DNA from: Candidatus Zhuqueibacterota bacterium
Lineage (GTDB): Bacteria > Zhuqueibacterota > Zhuqueibacteria > Oceanimicrobiales > Oceanimicrobiaceae
Assembly: GCA_029262055.1 (NCBI GenBank)
Contig: JAJDAD010000042.1
Location: 1 to 51,700 of the forward strand
Direction: 5' to 3'
Length of the DNA: 51,700 nt
In this document: piece by piece, positions 41,977 through 51,657 of the stretch
Position numbering within the stretch: position 1 is the stretch's first letter
Layout: each line of letters begins with the position of its first letter
Notes under the pieces: model-generated
Database searches by the model: none
What the model was told of the DNA's origin: nothing
What the model saw: the letters and a program-made list of their open reading frames with translations, nothing else
Position numbers and translations under genes: made by a program

Positions 41977-44133
41977 CTAAAACCTGACACGTTTCCGCTC
42001 GGGTTTCTTCTTTGGTTTCAAAATGGTGTCGTGTTCGTCGCAATACTCGGTCGGCGCAAGCTCGGCAATGAAGATTTCCTCAATGACCTTGCAGGGACAA
42101 TTCCCTTTTGCCAAGAGCTTGGAGTCTTCACAAATTTCAACCCGGACGACGCCATCCGGCATGCGGAAATCGACTATGGGGAGATTTAGCGTATCGTGTA
42201 CTGCTTTCATATACGGCCCCCATATCGGGAGGGCGGCATGCGATCCGGTCTGGCCTTTGCCAAGCGTCAAACTGAAGTCATCGAGTCCCACCCAGACACC
42301 TGTGACAACCTGGGGCGAGAACCCCAGGAACCAGGCATCCCCGTAGTCGTCAGTGGTGCCGGTCTTGCCTGCGGCGGGCCGGGTAAAATGCCACATCCAG
42401 CGTGCCCGGCCGCCGGTACCGTGGTCGATCACCGTGCGCAACATATCGGTGACAATGTACGCCGTTTCCTTGCGTAAAACCTCCTGACTTCGCGGTCGAT
42501 TCTGCTCGATGATATTGCCATTCTTGTCCTCAACGCGGAGAATGGCCATGGGCTCGACCAGGACGCCGTTATTGGCGAATGTGCCGTAGGCTGAGGTGAT
42601 TTCCATGGGTGTCACGCCGGACGCGCCGAGTGCGATGGCATCAACTGCATGCAGCTTGGACTTAATCCCCATCTTGTGTGCATAATCAACAACCAGGCTT
42701 GGCTTTTGAATCAGGCTCTGCAGCACGCGCACGGTCACCAGGTTCAGTGACCACTGGAGTCCTTTCCGAAACGTCGTGGGACCACCGACCGACAGGTCAA
42801 AATTTCGTGGAGACCAGCGGTCACCGTTTTCCATCATAACCACGACCGGTTGATTCAGGACTTCTTGTGTCGGCGGATAACCGTTGTCAACCGCAACGGT
42901 ATAAACAAATGGTTTGAAAGTCGACCCTGGCTGGCGGCGGGCCTGGATAGCCCGGTTGAATTTAGATTTTTCAAAATCCTTGCCACCGACAAAGGCGAGA
43001 ATGCGGCCGTTGGTCGGGTCGATGGAAACCAACGCTACCTGAGCTGAGACTCTGGCCGCGAGAACTGAATCCACAAACGTTGAGTCTTGCAGCAGGGTTT
43101 CCATATCATTTTGTTCGCGGAATTCCCTAGTGACCAGGCCGGCCACGCGGTCCTTTTGTTTGTAATAGGCGTTGACATTTTTTTGCAGCGATGCCATGCC
43201 TATTTCGACTGCGCGTTCGGCTGCAAATTGGGCACGGGAGTCCAGGGATGTATAAATGGACAAACCATCCGTGTAGAGATTGTAGCCGTACTTGTCCTGC
43301 ATGATTTGCCGGATGTGTTCTGTGAAGTACGGACCAAGTCCCAACGCGCTCTTGCTTTTTTCCGCTAAGGCAATCGGCGTTTCCAGCAATTCTTCATATT
43401 CTTCACGGTTTAAGAAGCCGACATCCTGCATGGCGTAAAGCACCGTGTTTCTCCGGCCTTTGGCGCGCTCCGGATGCCAGCGCGGCGTGTAGCGGGACGG
43501 CGCCTTCAAAAGGCCTACCAGGAGAGCGCACTCTTGTACGTCTAAATCTCTGGCGTCTTTGCCAAAATACATGCGTGCGGCCGATTGCGCGCCGTAAGCC
43601 CCGTGGCCGAAATTCATGTGGTTCAGGTACATCTCCAGGATTTCGGGCTTGGTGTATGTGCGCTCAATCTGAATGGCGGTGATCAGTTCCCGCAGCTTGC
43701 GTGTGTAGGTTTTCTCGAGCGTCAGATACAATTGCCGTGCCAATTGCTGGGTCAGCGTGCTGGCGCCCTGGCGTGTCAGGCTGCCGGAAGCTATGTTCTT
43801 CAGGACCGCCCCGAAAAGCCGCCTGATATCCATGCCCCAGTGGCTGTGAAATTTTCGGTCTTCCGTAGCGAGGACTGCCTTGATCAAGAAATCCGGCATT
43901 TCCTCAAGCGGCACGAAGCTGCGTTTTTCGATATAGTACTCATGGATGAGCTTGCCGTCTGCGGAGAATACCTTTGACGACAGCTTGGGCTTATAAGACT
44001 CCAATTGTTGCAGGGAGGGCAGATCACGCACCAGAAAATAGAACCCGACGGCGACCACCAGCAGGAGGAGTGCCCCGGCTGAGGTGGCCATCATGATCTT
44101 ATTGCGTGCCCACGAGTCTTTTAAGGATGGCAT
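41977..44133 (-). CDS. mrcA: Class A penicillin-binding protein (PBP1A-type peptidoglycan synthase)
   Basis: The 718-residue protein has an N-terminal membrane anchor (residues 15-35), a glycosyltransferase domain with EDRKFHSHWGMD, the RQGASTLTQQLARQL and the RKLRELITAIQIERTYTKPEILEMYLN motifs (residues 90-175), and a transpeptidase domain with SxxK in PGSTFKPFVYT, SxN in SLN of LQWSLNLVTVRVL, and KTG in AAGKTGTTDDY. It polymerises and cross-links peptidoglycan. No OB-type regulatory insert of the long Gram-negative PBP1a kind is evident. The C-terminus is basic and lysine/arginine-rich. It follows lpxH by about 136 bp on the same strand. Confidence 0.95.
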   Translation of the reverse strand: MPSLKDSWARNKIMMATSAGALLLLVVAVGFYFLVRDLPSLQQLESYKPKLSSKVFSADGKLIHEYYIEKRSFVPLEEMPDFLIKAVLATEDRKFHSHWGMDIRRLFGAVLKNIASGSLTRQGASTLTQQLARQLYLTLEKTYTRKLRELITAIQIERTYTKPEILEMYLNHMNFGHGAYGAQSAARMYFGKDARDLDVQECALLVGLLKAPSRYTPRWHPERAKGRRNTVLYAMQDVGFLNREEYEELLETPIALAEKSKSALGLGPYFTEHIRQIMQDKYGYNLYTDGLSIYTSLDSRAQFAAERAVEIGMASLQKNVNAYYKQKDRVAGLVTREFREQNDMETLLQDSTFVDSVLAARVSAQVALVSIDPTNGRILAFVGGKDFEKSKFNRAIQARRQPGSTFKPFVYTVAVDNGYPPTQEVLNQPVVVMMENGDRWSPRNFDLSVGGPTTFRKGLQWSLNLVTVRVLQSLIQKPSLVVDYAHKMGIKSKLHAVDAIALGASGVTPMEITSAYGTFANNGVLVEPMAILRVEDKNGNIIEQNRPRSQEVLRKETAYIVTDMLRTVIDHGTGGRARWMWHFTRPAAGKTGTTDDYGDAWFLGFSPQVVTGVWVGLDDFSLTLGKGQTGSHAALPIWGPYMKAVHDTLNLPIVDFRMPDGVVRVEICEDSKLLAKGNCPCKVIEEIFIAELAPTEYCDEHDTILKPKKKPERKRVRF

Positions 44134-44269
44134 AACGACTCCGTTTCAAATCTACGATTGCCACTCTCGCACAGTCCGGCGGCAATCCATTCTATCATTC
44201 AGGGAAAACCGGGTTGGAAGTTATACTGCCGCTCCCAGAGTAAGTTTCGACAACGCCAAAGCCATTGCT

Positions 44270-44986
44270 TTAGCCATGCCAGGTCTTTAGTTCCAGCTTT
44301 TTGTCGACCAGATGCAGGTAGGTAAAATTCGTGACCCAATCACCCAGATTAATGTAGTATTTCGAGCCGACGTTTTCAAAGAGTGGATCATGTGTGTGTC
44401 CCAGGATGACAGCATCGACGCCGTCATCCAGTTTGTGCATAGCGAACTCACGGTATTCCGCCAGATACTTGTTTCCCGGTTTTTCTTTGCTTCGCAGGGA
44501 AAAAAAGCGCGCGATGGGAATCCCCAAATCGGGATGCAGGAGCCGGTACAGGAAGATGTTGCTGCCGTTTCTTAATACCCGCTTCAGGAGCCGCATCTGC
44601 CACTGGCCAGGCGTCAGGCCGTCGCCGTGCGCCACAAACAATTTCAGGGCGTTGTGCTGCACGATACTGGGGTGGTCGTAGAATTTTATCCCGATTTCCT
44701 GCGCCAGGAATTCACCCTGCCACAGGTCGTGGTTTCCGGTAAAGTACCTGACCTCTGTCCCTTCCTCCATAAGCCGGCTGAGCATGGACAGAATCTTGAG
44801 ATTCACCTTAGGGATTGCACTGCGATATTCAAACCAAAAATCATAGAGATCGCCCACTATGTACAGGACGTCGGCGTTTTGCCGGATCGCCTCGAGAAAG
44901 GAGTGCAAGCGTGAGATTTTGAGAGTTTCGATCTCGCCGGAGTGGGCGCCCAGGTGAGCATCGGAGATAAAATAAACACGATCCAT
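44270..44986 (-). CDS. lpxH: UDP-2,3-diacylglucosamine pyrophosphohydrolase LpxH-like metallophosphoesterase
   Basis: The protein shows the five metallophosphoesterase motifs: ISDAHLG (residues 6-12), YIVGDLYDFW, FTGNHD, a VAHGDG in the middle and LGHTHDP near the C-terminus. The DFWFEY stretch and total length of 238 are typical of the LpxH branch that cleaves UDP-diacylglucosamine to lipid X in lipid A synthesis. LpxH is peripheral on the inner membrane. Its presence supports a Gram-negative cell envelope. It precedes the PBP gene on the same strand, so both belong to envelope synthesis. The gene is divergent from the bc-type cluster. Confidence 0.9.
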   Translation of the reverse strand: MDRVYFISDAHLGAHSGEIETLKISRLHSFLEAIRQNADVLYIVGDLYDFWFEYRSAIPKVNLKILSMLSRLMEEGTEVRYFTGNHDLWQGEFLAQEIGIKFYDHPSIVQHNALKLFVAHGDGLTPGQWQMRLLKRVLRNGSNIFLYRLLHPDLGIPIARFFSLRSKEKPGNKYLAEYREFAMHKLDDGVDAVILGHTHDPLFENVGSKYYINLGDWVTNFTYLHLVDKKLELKTWHG

Positions 44987-45137
44987 CAGGTAATACTATC
45001 GATTGGAGTTGAGAAAAGCAACCGAATTGGTCACAAGTCATGGCAACCGGCGCACGCATTTCGGGTCGGGCAATTCTGCGATCCGGCGTGGATAGCAATG
45101 GCGCAGCGACCGCTCGCCGATAAGACAGGCGTTTCCC

Positions 45138-45166
45138 TTGACATTTTATGAAAAGGATGTTATCTT
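45138..45166 (+). promoter_or_regulatory. Promoter of the bc-type respiratory cluster
   Basis: TTGACA at 45138-45143 and TATCTT at 45161-45166 are 17 bp apart. Transcription should start near 45173, giving a leader of about 75 nt before the cytochrome b start. The -10 is identical to that of the promoter at 6223-6251. Confidence 0.65.
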
Positions 45167-45246
45167 TCGAAGTTTTTTTGCTTACCGTAGCTTTTCCCAA
45201 AAAACGTCACGCCACATATAGCTGTTAAAGGAGCAGAGGAGAGCAA

Positions 45247-46020
45247 ATGCAAGCCTTTTTCAACAAGATGAAGGACAGCGTCACAAAGACGCAGGTGTGG
45301 AAATCGATGTTTCGCCACGGGTACGAAGACACACCTCGGAACCGCTACCTGCAGGTATTGGACAACGTTTGGCTGCACCTACACCCGACGCGAATTCCAC
45401 GGCACGGGGCTTACATCCGTTTTACCTGGTGTATGGGTGGCATCACATTTTTGCTCTTTTTGGTTACGGCAGTGACTGGTGTTCTGCTCATGTTTTACTA
45501 CCGCCCCACCGCAGAGTACGCTTTTAACGATATGAAATATCTGGAGTTTGATGTGCCCTTCGGTATGTTTTTGCGCAACATGCACCGTTGGGCAGCGCAC
45601 GGAATGGTGATTGCCGTGTGGCTCCACATGTTCCGTGTATTCCTCACGGGTTCCTACAAACCGCCGCGTGAATTCAACTGGGTTGTTGGCGTTATCCTGC
45701 TGACCGTAACGCTGCTGCTGAGTTTTACCGGCTATCTTTTGCCCTGGGATCAGCTCTCCATCTGGGCGGTCACTGTGGGCACCAACATGGCCCGGGCGAC
45801 ACCCTTGCTTGGACACGAGGGACCATTCGGACCTGAACTCGGCATGAGGCCTGACAATGATGTCCGTTTTGTCCTGCTGGGCGGTACCCAGGTCGGGCCA
45901 CCCACACTTCTTAGATTTTATGTTCTTCACTGCATTTTCTTCCCACTATTTTTAGCCGTCTTTATCGCGGTGCATTTTTGGCGGGTACGCAAGGACGGCG
46001 GTATTTCCGGTCCCCTCTAA
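45247..46020 (+). CDS. petB: Cytochrome b6-like N-terminal half of quinol-oxidising cytochrome b
   Basis: The 257-residue protein has four transmembrane helices with the two haem-ligating histidine pairs of cytochrome b6: MHRWAAHG with the histidine of [10 protein letters not shown] about 14 residues later, and the LHCIFFPL...AVHFW pair in the last helix. The b6-specific [16 protein letters not shown] and [16 protein letters not shown] segments are present. It carries the low-potential haems and part of the quinone sites. The following gene supplies the subunit IV part. It starts the respiratory operon; GGAGGAGAG-type ribosome site (GAGGAGAG) lies just before the ATG. Confidence 0.93.
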   Translation: MQAFFNKMKDSVTKTQVWKSMFRHGYEDTPRNRYLQVLDNVWLHLHPTRIPRHGAYIRFTWCMGGITFLLFLVTAVTGVLLMFYYRPTAEYAFNDMKYLEFDVPFGMFLRNMHRWAAHGMVIAVWLHMFRVFLTGSYKPPREFNWVVGVILLTVTLLLSFTGYLLPWDQLSIWAVTVGTNMARATPLLGHEGPFGPELGMRPDNDVRFVLLGGTQVGPPTLLRFYVLHCIFFPLFLAVFIAVHFWRVRKDGGISGPL

Positions 46021-46116
46021 TAATGATCGAAGAAAGAAATCTGGCAGAATGAAGCCGTTCCGAACTCCACGATTGCGATGGTTGACTAGCGGCAATTAAT
46101 CTATCTGAGGATGTCT

Positions 46117-46995
46117 ATGGAAAATCTCGTTCTGATTCTGAGCAAGGCAGACAACATACCCATCGTTATGATGCTCTTGCTTTTCGGTTTTTTTACCTGG
46201 CTCTGGTGGCGAGAGGCACAGAAGAACGATGCCCTGATCGGCGCGGGCCGGTATGGGGAACTTCAGGCAGAAGGCAAGGATCGTATTTTCACCTGGCCGT
46301 ATTTAGTAAGGAATGAATTCCTGGCGGCCATTCTTCTCATGGTCATCCTGACGGTTTGGTCAATTGTCCTGGACGCGCCGCTTGAGGCACCCGCCAATCC
46401 TGCCAAAACCCCGAATCCGTCCAAGGCGCCCTGGTATTTTCTCGGCTTGCAGGAAATGTTGGTTTATTTCGATCCGTGGATTGCCGGCGTGATTTTTCCG
46501 ACGCTGATCATCGTGGGGCTTATGGCGATTCCCTACATGGACCGCAATCCGAAAGGCAACGGCTACTACACCTGGGAGCAGCGCAAGTTCGCGATTTCTA
46601 CATTTCTGTTTGGCTTTTTTGTTCTCTGGATCATTCTGATCTTTGTGGGTACATTCTTACGCGGGCCTGGATGGAACTTCTTCATGCCCTGGGCAAACTG
46701 GGATCCACACAAGGTGGTGGCTATGGTCAATGTCGACCTGCACCAGTACTTTGGTATCAGAAACTCAGTAGTTGCGTTCTTTTTCGGTGGGTTCGTGGTG
46801 AGCGCTTATTTCGCAACCGGAGTCATTTATTACTACTGGAAAAAGAACACCGAGTTTGTCAAGAAGCTTGGCGCTGCGCGTTTTGGCGTTATGGCATTTC
46901 TCTTTTTGTCCATGATGGGCCTGCCTATCAAAATGGTTTTGCGATGGACACTCAACATTCAATATATCTGGGTAACTCCTTGGTTCAACATTTAA
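46117..46995 (+). CDS. Cytochrome b C-terminal half (subunit IV-like)
   Basis: The 292-residue protein is hydrophobic with about six transmembrane segments and the quinol-site signature PWYF within KAPWYFLGLQEMLVYF (PEWY-type motif). It lacks bis-histidine haem ligands, as expected of a subunit IV. It is longer than photosynthetic PetD (about 160), having an N-terminal hydrophobic extension (VMMLLLFGFFTWLWW) and extra C-terminal helices. I chose the second ATG at 46117: GAGG lies 6 nt upstream, while the first ATG at 46111 directly abuts GAGG. It is separated by 96 bp from the preceding gene. Confidence 0.88.
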   Translation: MENLVLILSKADNIPIVMMLLLFGFFTWLWWREAQKNDALIGAGRYGELQAEGKDRIFTWPYLVRNEFLAAILLMVILTVWSIVLDAPLEAPANPAKTPNPSKAPWYFLGLQEMLVYFDPWIAGVIFPTLIIVGLMAIPYMDRNPKGNGYYTWEQRKFAISTFLFGFFVLWIILIFVGTFLRGPGWNFFMPWANWDPHKVVAMVNVDLHQYFGIRNSVVAFFFGGFVVSAYFATGVIYYYWKKNTEFVKKLGAARFGVMAFLFLSMMGLPIKMVLRWTLNIQYIWVTPWFNI

Positions 46996-47034
46996 AAGCT
47001 ATCATTTTCGTGCGTTTAATCTGAGGAGGCCAAT

Positions 47035-49677
47035 GTGCCGAAGCGATCTGAAACTCCTTTAGAAGAAAGAAACTACAGCCACATCTATTTCATCCTGGCC
47101 AGCTTGCTGGCCCTGAGTACATTTTGGGCAATTTGGGACATGATCCGGACGCGTGCGCCGTGGCAGCGCTACCAAATGGAGCTAAATGCGCAAGAGACGG
47201 ACAACGCCATCTCTGAGCTGCAGGCCGCTGAGGCCGATTTTCAGGGAAACTCGGCCGAGCATTATGGCGCGTTGCAGCAAGAAGCCATGGAAGCTAAGGC
47301 CATCCTGGAGGGCGAAGAGTACCAACAAGCACAAATCAAGCTTGCCGGGGACGAGAATGCGCTGGAAGATGCGATGCGGAGCTATCGTTTCGCAAAAAGC
47401 GAATACGATGCCCTTTGGTATCAGTACAAACATGCCGAGCACGAAGGCCACACCGAAGACGCGGAGAATCTGAGACCGAAGATTGATGCGCTGGCCGCCG
47501 AAGTCGATGCGCTTAAGCAAGAATGGGACGAGGCAGAAGCAGCAAAAGCGGCCACGGAAACTCAAATTGCAGATTGTCAAGCGTCTATGACCAGATTGCA
47601 GGAAGAGTTGGATGAGTTGCGAACCCCCATTACCGCGGTGGAAGACCGCATCCAGAAAATCGCTGATCGCAAGATTGCCATTCAGCAGTTTGTTCTAAGT
47701 GACTTTGTTCAAGGAAATTTCGAGAGTTTTCTCGATCAGGTCGACCGTTGCACCAGTTGTCATGTGAACGCTGATAAGGGTGGCTATGACGATTATGCGG
47801 TACCATTTCGCACGCACCCTAACCGGGACGCGCTGCTCAAGACACACCCGATAAACGCGTTCGGCTGCACCCCCTGTCATGAAGGCCAGGGCGAGGCATT
47901 GCGCATCCCGCACGCGCACGGCGAGGTGGCACATTGGGAACACCCGCTGCTCAGCAAAGATTTTCTGGAGGGAGGCTGCAACAAATGCCACAGCTCGGAA
48001 ATGCGAATTGATCATGCTCCCAGACTAACTAAAGCGAAGCGTATGGTCTACGATCTCGCCTGCTATGCCTGCCACGATATTGCCGGCTACGAAAAAATGC
48101 GAAAGGCCGGACCGCCCCTCAATGACATCACGAAGAAAATCACGCCGGAGTTCATCTATAGCTGGGTTACGGACACCAGGTCGTTCCGTAAACATACCCG
48201 GATGCCCAATCCGCAATTTGCCCCAGACGAAGCAAAAGCCGTTACGGCCTATTTGGTGAATATCGCAAAGGACAGTCGCTATGACGCGCCTCCGGCTCCG
48301 TCAGGCGGATCCGCGAAACGCGGAGAGCAACTGGTAGAGAGTGTGGGTTGTAAGGGGTGTCACGTCATTACCGAAAAGGATCGCGAAGTGAGGGTCACGG
48401 ATGTCAGTTATGACGTTGCCCCGGAGCTGACCAACATCGCCAGCAAAGTTGGGAGGGACTGGTTGTACGCCTGGATTCGCAACCCGAAGCAATATCATCC
48501 GGGCACTGCGATGCCTGATCTGCGTTTGACAGTATCTGAGGCACGCGACATCACCGCATACCTGATGACCCGTAAACAATCTGCACCGGCCAGCGTTGCT
48601 TTGGCCGGGGTTGACTTAGACTCCCCGGAGTTGATCGCAGAGGGTAAGGCCGTCATCCGGAATTTTGGCTGCCATGGTTGCCATGAAATCGAGGGCATGG
48701 AGAAAGAAGGCAAGGTCAGCGTCTCGCTCAACGATTTTGGTGGTAAGACTCATGACGAGCTTTTCTACGGCGATGCGATAGCCAGTGGCACGGTTGCCGC
48801 TGACACCTGGGATGCGTGGACCCTGGGAAAAATGAAGAACTCCCGGGAATATGCAACCGAAGCCGTCACCCAGAGAATGCCCAATTACGCATTTGATGAC
48901 GATGACGCGACTACCATGACAATGCTGCTGAAAAGCTGGGACGGGCGTACGATCGGCGACGATTACCTGCACAAGCCGGGCGCTTTGGGCGATGCATTGG
49001 AAAAAGGCCGCCGCCTGGTGCGCCAATATAACTGTGCTGGCTGCCACATTGTTGAAGGCGAGGGTGGATTTATTCGCCCAACCATTGTTGAGGCGTTTGC
49101 AAAAGAAGGGAAAAGCGAGGATGCGGCGATTTCTGCGACGCCACCCGATCTGATAGGGGAGGGACGTAAAGTGCAGCCGGACTGGCTCTTTGATTTTCTG
49201 AAGAAGCCCGTTACGAAAATACGGCCATGGCTAAGTGTTCGCATGCCGACCTTTGGCTTCAACGACGATGAGGTCAATACACTCATTGCCTACTTTCAGG
49301 CACTGGAAGGCATGAATGAACCATTCCTGGAGTTGGACATCGAACTGACCGGCGCCGAGCAACGTGCTGCGGAAAAACTCTATTCCGGGGATTACCTCAG
49401 TTGCTTCAGTTGTCACCAGGTCGGCAGCAAGAAACCGGAAGGCCCGCCCGAAGGCTGGGCGCCGGACTTTCTGCTGGCGCCAGACCGGTTGAATCCCGAC
49501 TGGGTCTTCGACTGGATCATGAATCCACAAGAACTACAACCGGGCACCAAGATGCCTGGCTTTTACCCAGACGTGGCTGAGTCACTTCCCGACATCCTGG
49601 GAGGCGATGCTGACAGACACGTCGAAGCTCTGCGTGATTACTTAATGAATATCAGAAAGTTTGCTAACAGACTCTAA
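47035..49677 (+). CDS. Membrane-anchored eight-haem cytochrome c with long N-terminal coiled coil
   Basis: The 880-residue protein has one N-terminal transmembrane helix (about 16-37), a glutamate- and alanine-rich coiled coil from about 45 to 215, and then eight CxxCH haem sites at C239, C278, C315, C343, C439, C546, C667 and C790. The last four lie in repeated class I cytochrome c modules with distal methionines (RMPN, AMPD, RMPT, KMPG). The first four form a compact multihaem head. Directly after the cytochrome b subunits, it would receive electrons from quinol oxidation. The GTG start at 47035 follows GAGGAGG at 5 nt; an ATG two bases earlier is out of frame. No sign of frameshift. Confidence 0.93.
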   Translation: MPKRSETPLEERNYSHIYFILASLLALSTFWAIWDMIRTRAPWQRYQMELNAQETDNAISELQAAEADFQGNSAEHYGALQQEAMEAKAILEGEEYQQAQIKLAGDENALEDAMRSYRFAKSEYDALWYQYKHAEHEGHTEDAENLRPKIDALAAEVDALKQEWDEAEAAKAATETQIADCQASMTRLQEELDELRTPITAVEDRIQKIADRKIAIQQFVLSDFVQGNFESFLDQVDRCTSCHVNADKGGYDDYAVPFRTHPNRDALLKTHPINAFGCTPCHEGQGEALRIPHAHGEVAHWEHPLLSKDFLEGGCNKCHSSEMRIDHAPRLTKAKRMVYDLACYACHDIAGYEKMRKAGPPLNDITKKITPEFIYSWVTDTRSFRKHTRMPNPQFAPDEAKAVTAYLVNIAKDSRYDAPPAPSGGSAKRGEQLVESVGCKGCHVITEKDREVRVTDVSYDVAPELTNIASKVGRDWLYAWIRNPKQYHPGTAMPDLRLTVSEARDITAYLMTRKQSAPASVALAGVDLDSPELIAEGKAVIRNFGCHGCHEIEGMEKEGKVSVSLNDFGGKTHDELFYGDAIASGTVAADTWDAWTLGKMKNSREYATEAVTQRMPNYAFDDDDATTMTMLLKSWDGRTIGDDYLHKPGALGDALEKGRRLVRQYNCAGCHIVEGEGGFIRPTIVEAFAKEGKSEDAAISATPPDLIGEGRKVQPDWLFDFLKKPVTKIRPWLSVRMPTFGFNDDEVNTLIAYFQALEGMNEPFLELDIELTGAEQRAAEKLYSGDYLSCFSCHQVGSKKPEGPPEGWAPDFLLAPDRLNPDWVFDWIMNPQELQPGTKMPGFYPDVAESLPDILGGDADRHVEALRDYLMNIRKFANRL

Positions 49678-49698
49678 ACTACGAATCAGGAGGAAAAT

Positions 49699-50472
49699 AT
49701 GTCCAGGTTGATTTCATGCGTTGCCCCAATCGCTGCATTGGCCTTTTTGTTGGCCTGTGGTGGCGGCGAATCTACCGGCGACAAAGCCATGGCCGACAAA
49801 CCGGCTGCGACGGCCGGCGGATACAAGATGACCGCAGTCAGTGACGGCGGCAGTATAGAAGGCTGGGTCTCGTTCGCAGGGGCTGCTGCGCCAGCCAAAC
49901 AAAAGCTGGAAATAACCAAAGACGTCAGTGTTTGCGGCAAAGAAGGCCATTACAGTGAAGCAGTCGTAGTATCCGCCGACCAGGGTCTGGCCAATGTCGT
50001 CGTCAAAATAACCAACATCAGCGCCGGCAAAGGTCTGGATACACTCGGCGAAGCGGTTATCGACCAGCAAGGGTGTGTGTTCACACCGCACGTCGTTGTC
50101 GTGGGTGCGGGCAGCCAATGTGCAATTCTCAACAGCGACGGTATCCTGCACAATCTGCATACCTATAGCGAGAAAAACAAACCCATGAATGTGGCTCAGC
50201 CGGGCTTTAAGAAGAGAATGGTTCAGACTTTTGGCGAGGAGGAAATTATTCGCATCGCCTGTGATGTCCACAATTGGATGGGTGGCTATATAGTCGTAGC
50301 CGACCATCCTTACTACGCAGTCACCGACGCTGAGGGCAACTACATGTTGGCGGATGTGCCGGCCGGTACTTACACTCTTGAGTTCTGGCAGGAATCGTTA
50401 GGCACCAAAACACAAGAGGTCACAGTGACTGCTGGTGCCGCAAGTGAGGCCAATGCTGAATTCGGTGGTTGA
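49699..50472 (+). CDS. Cupredoxin-like lipoprotein with C-terminal carboxypeptidase-regulatory-like domain
   Basis: The lipobox LLAC (C20) predicts a lipid-anchored protein. Residues 50-200 form a cupredoxin-like domain: the possible copper ligands are H151/H154 in GILHNLH and C188, H191 and M194 in the CDVHNWM loop, the C-x2-H-x2-M spacing of amicyanin-type blue copper proteins. Residues 205-257 are a small beta module (YYAVTDAEGNYMLADVPAGTYTLEFW) of the carboxypeptidase-regulatory or transthyretin-like kind. Between the multihaem cytochrome and a diheme cytochrome, it is a candidate electron carrier. It starts 21 bp after the multihaem gene with an AGGAGG ribosome site and ends before a strong terminator. 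Confidence 0.9.
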   Translation: MSRLISCVAPIAALAFLLACGGGESTGDKAMADKPAATAGGYKMTAVSDGGSIEGWVSFAGAAAPAKQKLEITKDVSVCGKEGHYSEAVVVSADQGLANVVVKITNISAGKGLDTLGEAVIDQQGCVFTPHVVVVGAGSQCAILNSDGILHNLHTYSEKNKPMNVAQPGFKKRMVQTFGEEEIIRIACDVHNWMGGYIVVADHPYYAVTDAEGNYMLADVPAGTYTLEFWQESLGTKTQEVTVTAGAASEANAEFGG

Positions 50473-50499
50473 TAATGGGTAAAATAGTCGATACTTTCA

Positions 50500-50532
50500 G
50501 GTGTGCTTACCCCGCGTAAGCACACCTTTTTT
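50500..50532 (+). terminator. Rho-independent terminator of the bc-type cluster
   Basis: GGTGTGCTTAC and GTAAGCACACC form a perfect 11-bp stem with a 5-nt loop, followed by TTTTTT. It lies 27 bp after the cupredoxin stop and 20 bp before the next gene start, so part of the transcripts may read on. Confidence 0.92.
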
Positions 50533-50552
50533 GTTCTGGAGCAAGTGGTCAG

Positions 50553-51530
50553 ATGTTCCGTAAACTAGCGCTCTTGACGCTAAGCCTCGCCGTTCTTTCC
50601 TACCTCGCCTATCGCTGGGTGTCCAGCTTCCCGGAAATGTCGTTGCTGTCCGAACCTGATATCCCGGTTACTGCCGCCAACGGCGAAAAGCTGTTTTGGG
50701 GAAAAGGCACCTGTCACGTTTGCCACAAAATCGGAAAGAGGGGGTATGCCTTGCGCGGTCCCAACCTTGGGCATAGCGAAGACGGGCCAATTATCTCCGA
50801 CCGGGCAGTTCTGCGGGCGGACAGTTTGCGCCTGGCGTCCGGGTTGGATTATCTCGTGCAGACTTTGGCGGAACCGGCGGCTTTTGTGGTCCCGGGTTTC
50901 AACAACGAGATGCCGCAAGTGTTCCGCGCACCCATCGCCCTGTTTCCGTCCGAGATAAAAGCGATCATTGCATACTTGTTCAGCCTGGGTGGCGACTCGC
51001 TTCAGACCGAAATTGTCTTACCGCGTTCGCTGCTGTCTGAATACGAAACTGCTACCGAGGAGGATGTGTTCGTAAGCCTGGGAAACCCGGAGCCGGGGCG
51101 CGAGCTTTTTTTTGACCAAGACGGTCCGGCGGCTTGCGCGAAGTGCCACATTGCCAGCGCTGCCGATAGCCAGGCGGTGGGAACGGCCATTGGCCCGGAT
51201 CTGGGCGCAATCGCGACCATCAGATCGGCCGCACACATTCATGCCAAGATAGTCAACCCGGACTCAAACATTGTCAGCGGCTACCAGCAAGTGCTGGCCA
51301 TCACGGCTGCCGGTCTGTATATTACCGGGCTACTAGAAGAAGAAACCGGGGAAGCGCTTATGCTGAGAAACAGCAACAACCAGTTGTTGCGCGTGAGCAG
51401 GGACAAGCTGAGAAAAGTCGTCCCGCAGCCGGTATCTATGATGCCGGGCAACTATAAGCAACTCCTGACCGAAGGACAAGTCCATGATTTGGTCGCATTC
51501 CTGTTGACTCTGAAAGGAACCGGCGGTTAG
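50553..51530 (+). CDS. Membrane-anchored diheme cytochrome c
   Basis: The 325-residue protein has an N-terminal transmembrane anchor (residues 5-21) and two class I cytochrome c domains. The haem sites are C54-H-V-C57-H58 and C195-A-K-C-H, with possible axial methionines in EMPQVF and near the C-terminus. The overall pattern (GEKLFWGKGTCHVCHKIG, then GRELFFDQDGPAACAKCH) resembles diheme c-type cytochromes in electron transport to a terminal oxidase or reductase. It probably docks on the periplasmic face and may accept electrons from the cupredoxin or the multihaem protein. GGAG lies 11 nt before the ATG. A terminator sits just upstream, so it may be transcribed only partly with the cluster. 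Confidence 0.88.
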   Translation: MFRKLALLTLSLAVLSYLAYRWVSSFPEMSLLSEPDIPVTAANGEKLFWGKGTCHVCHKIGKRGYALRGPNLGHSEDGPIISDRAVLRADSLRLASGLDYLVQTLAEPAAFVVPGFNNEMPQVFRAPIALFPSEIKAIIAYLFSLGGDSLQTEIVLPRSLLSEYETATEEDVFVSLGNPEPGRELFFDQDGPAACAKCHIASAADSQAVGTAIGPDLGAIATIRSAAHIHAKIVNPDSNIVSGYQQVLAITAAGLYITGLLEEETGEALMLRNSNNQLLRVSRDKLRKVVPQPVSMMPGNYKQLLTEGQVHDLVAFLLTLKGTGG

Positions 51531-51600
51531 AAAGGAGAAGATTAGTAGAGGTTTCATATCCTGAGTTCAAGTAATAAGTGCAACAATTTATTCTATAATA

Positions 51601-51640
51601 CCCTTAACTTGATAAACCCTGGGGTTTATCAAGTTAAGGG
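51601..51640. repeat. Near-perfect 40-bp palindrome, candidate IS30-type inverted-repeat junction
   Basis: Nineteen-base arms at 51601-51619 and 51622-51640 are exact reverse complements and are separated only by TG. The right arm begins 36 bp before the start of the IS30-type transposase, where the left terminal repeat of such an element would lie. The left arm would then be an outward-facing second end, as in the abutted ends with a 2-bp spacer that IS30 produces. An ordinary palindromic target or hairpin is the alternative. Confidence 0.6.
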
Positions 51641-51657
51641 AAAAATTGGAGTAGATT

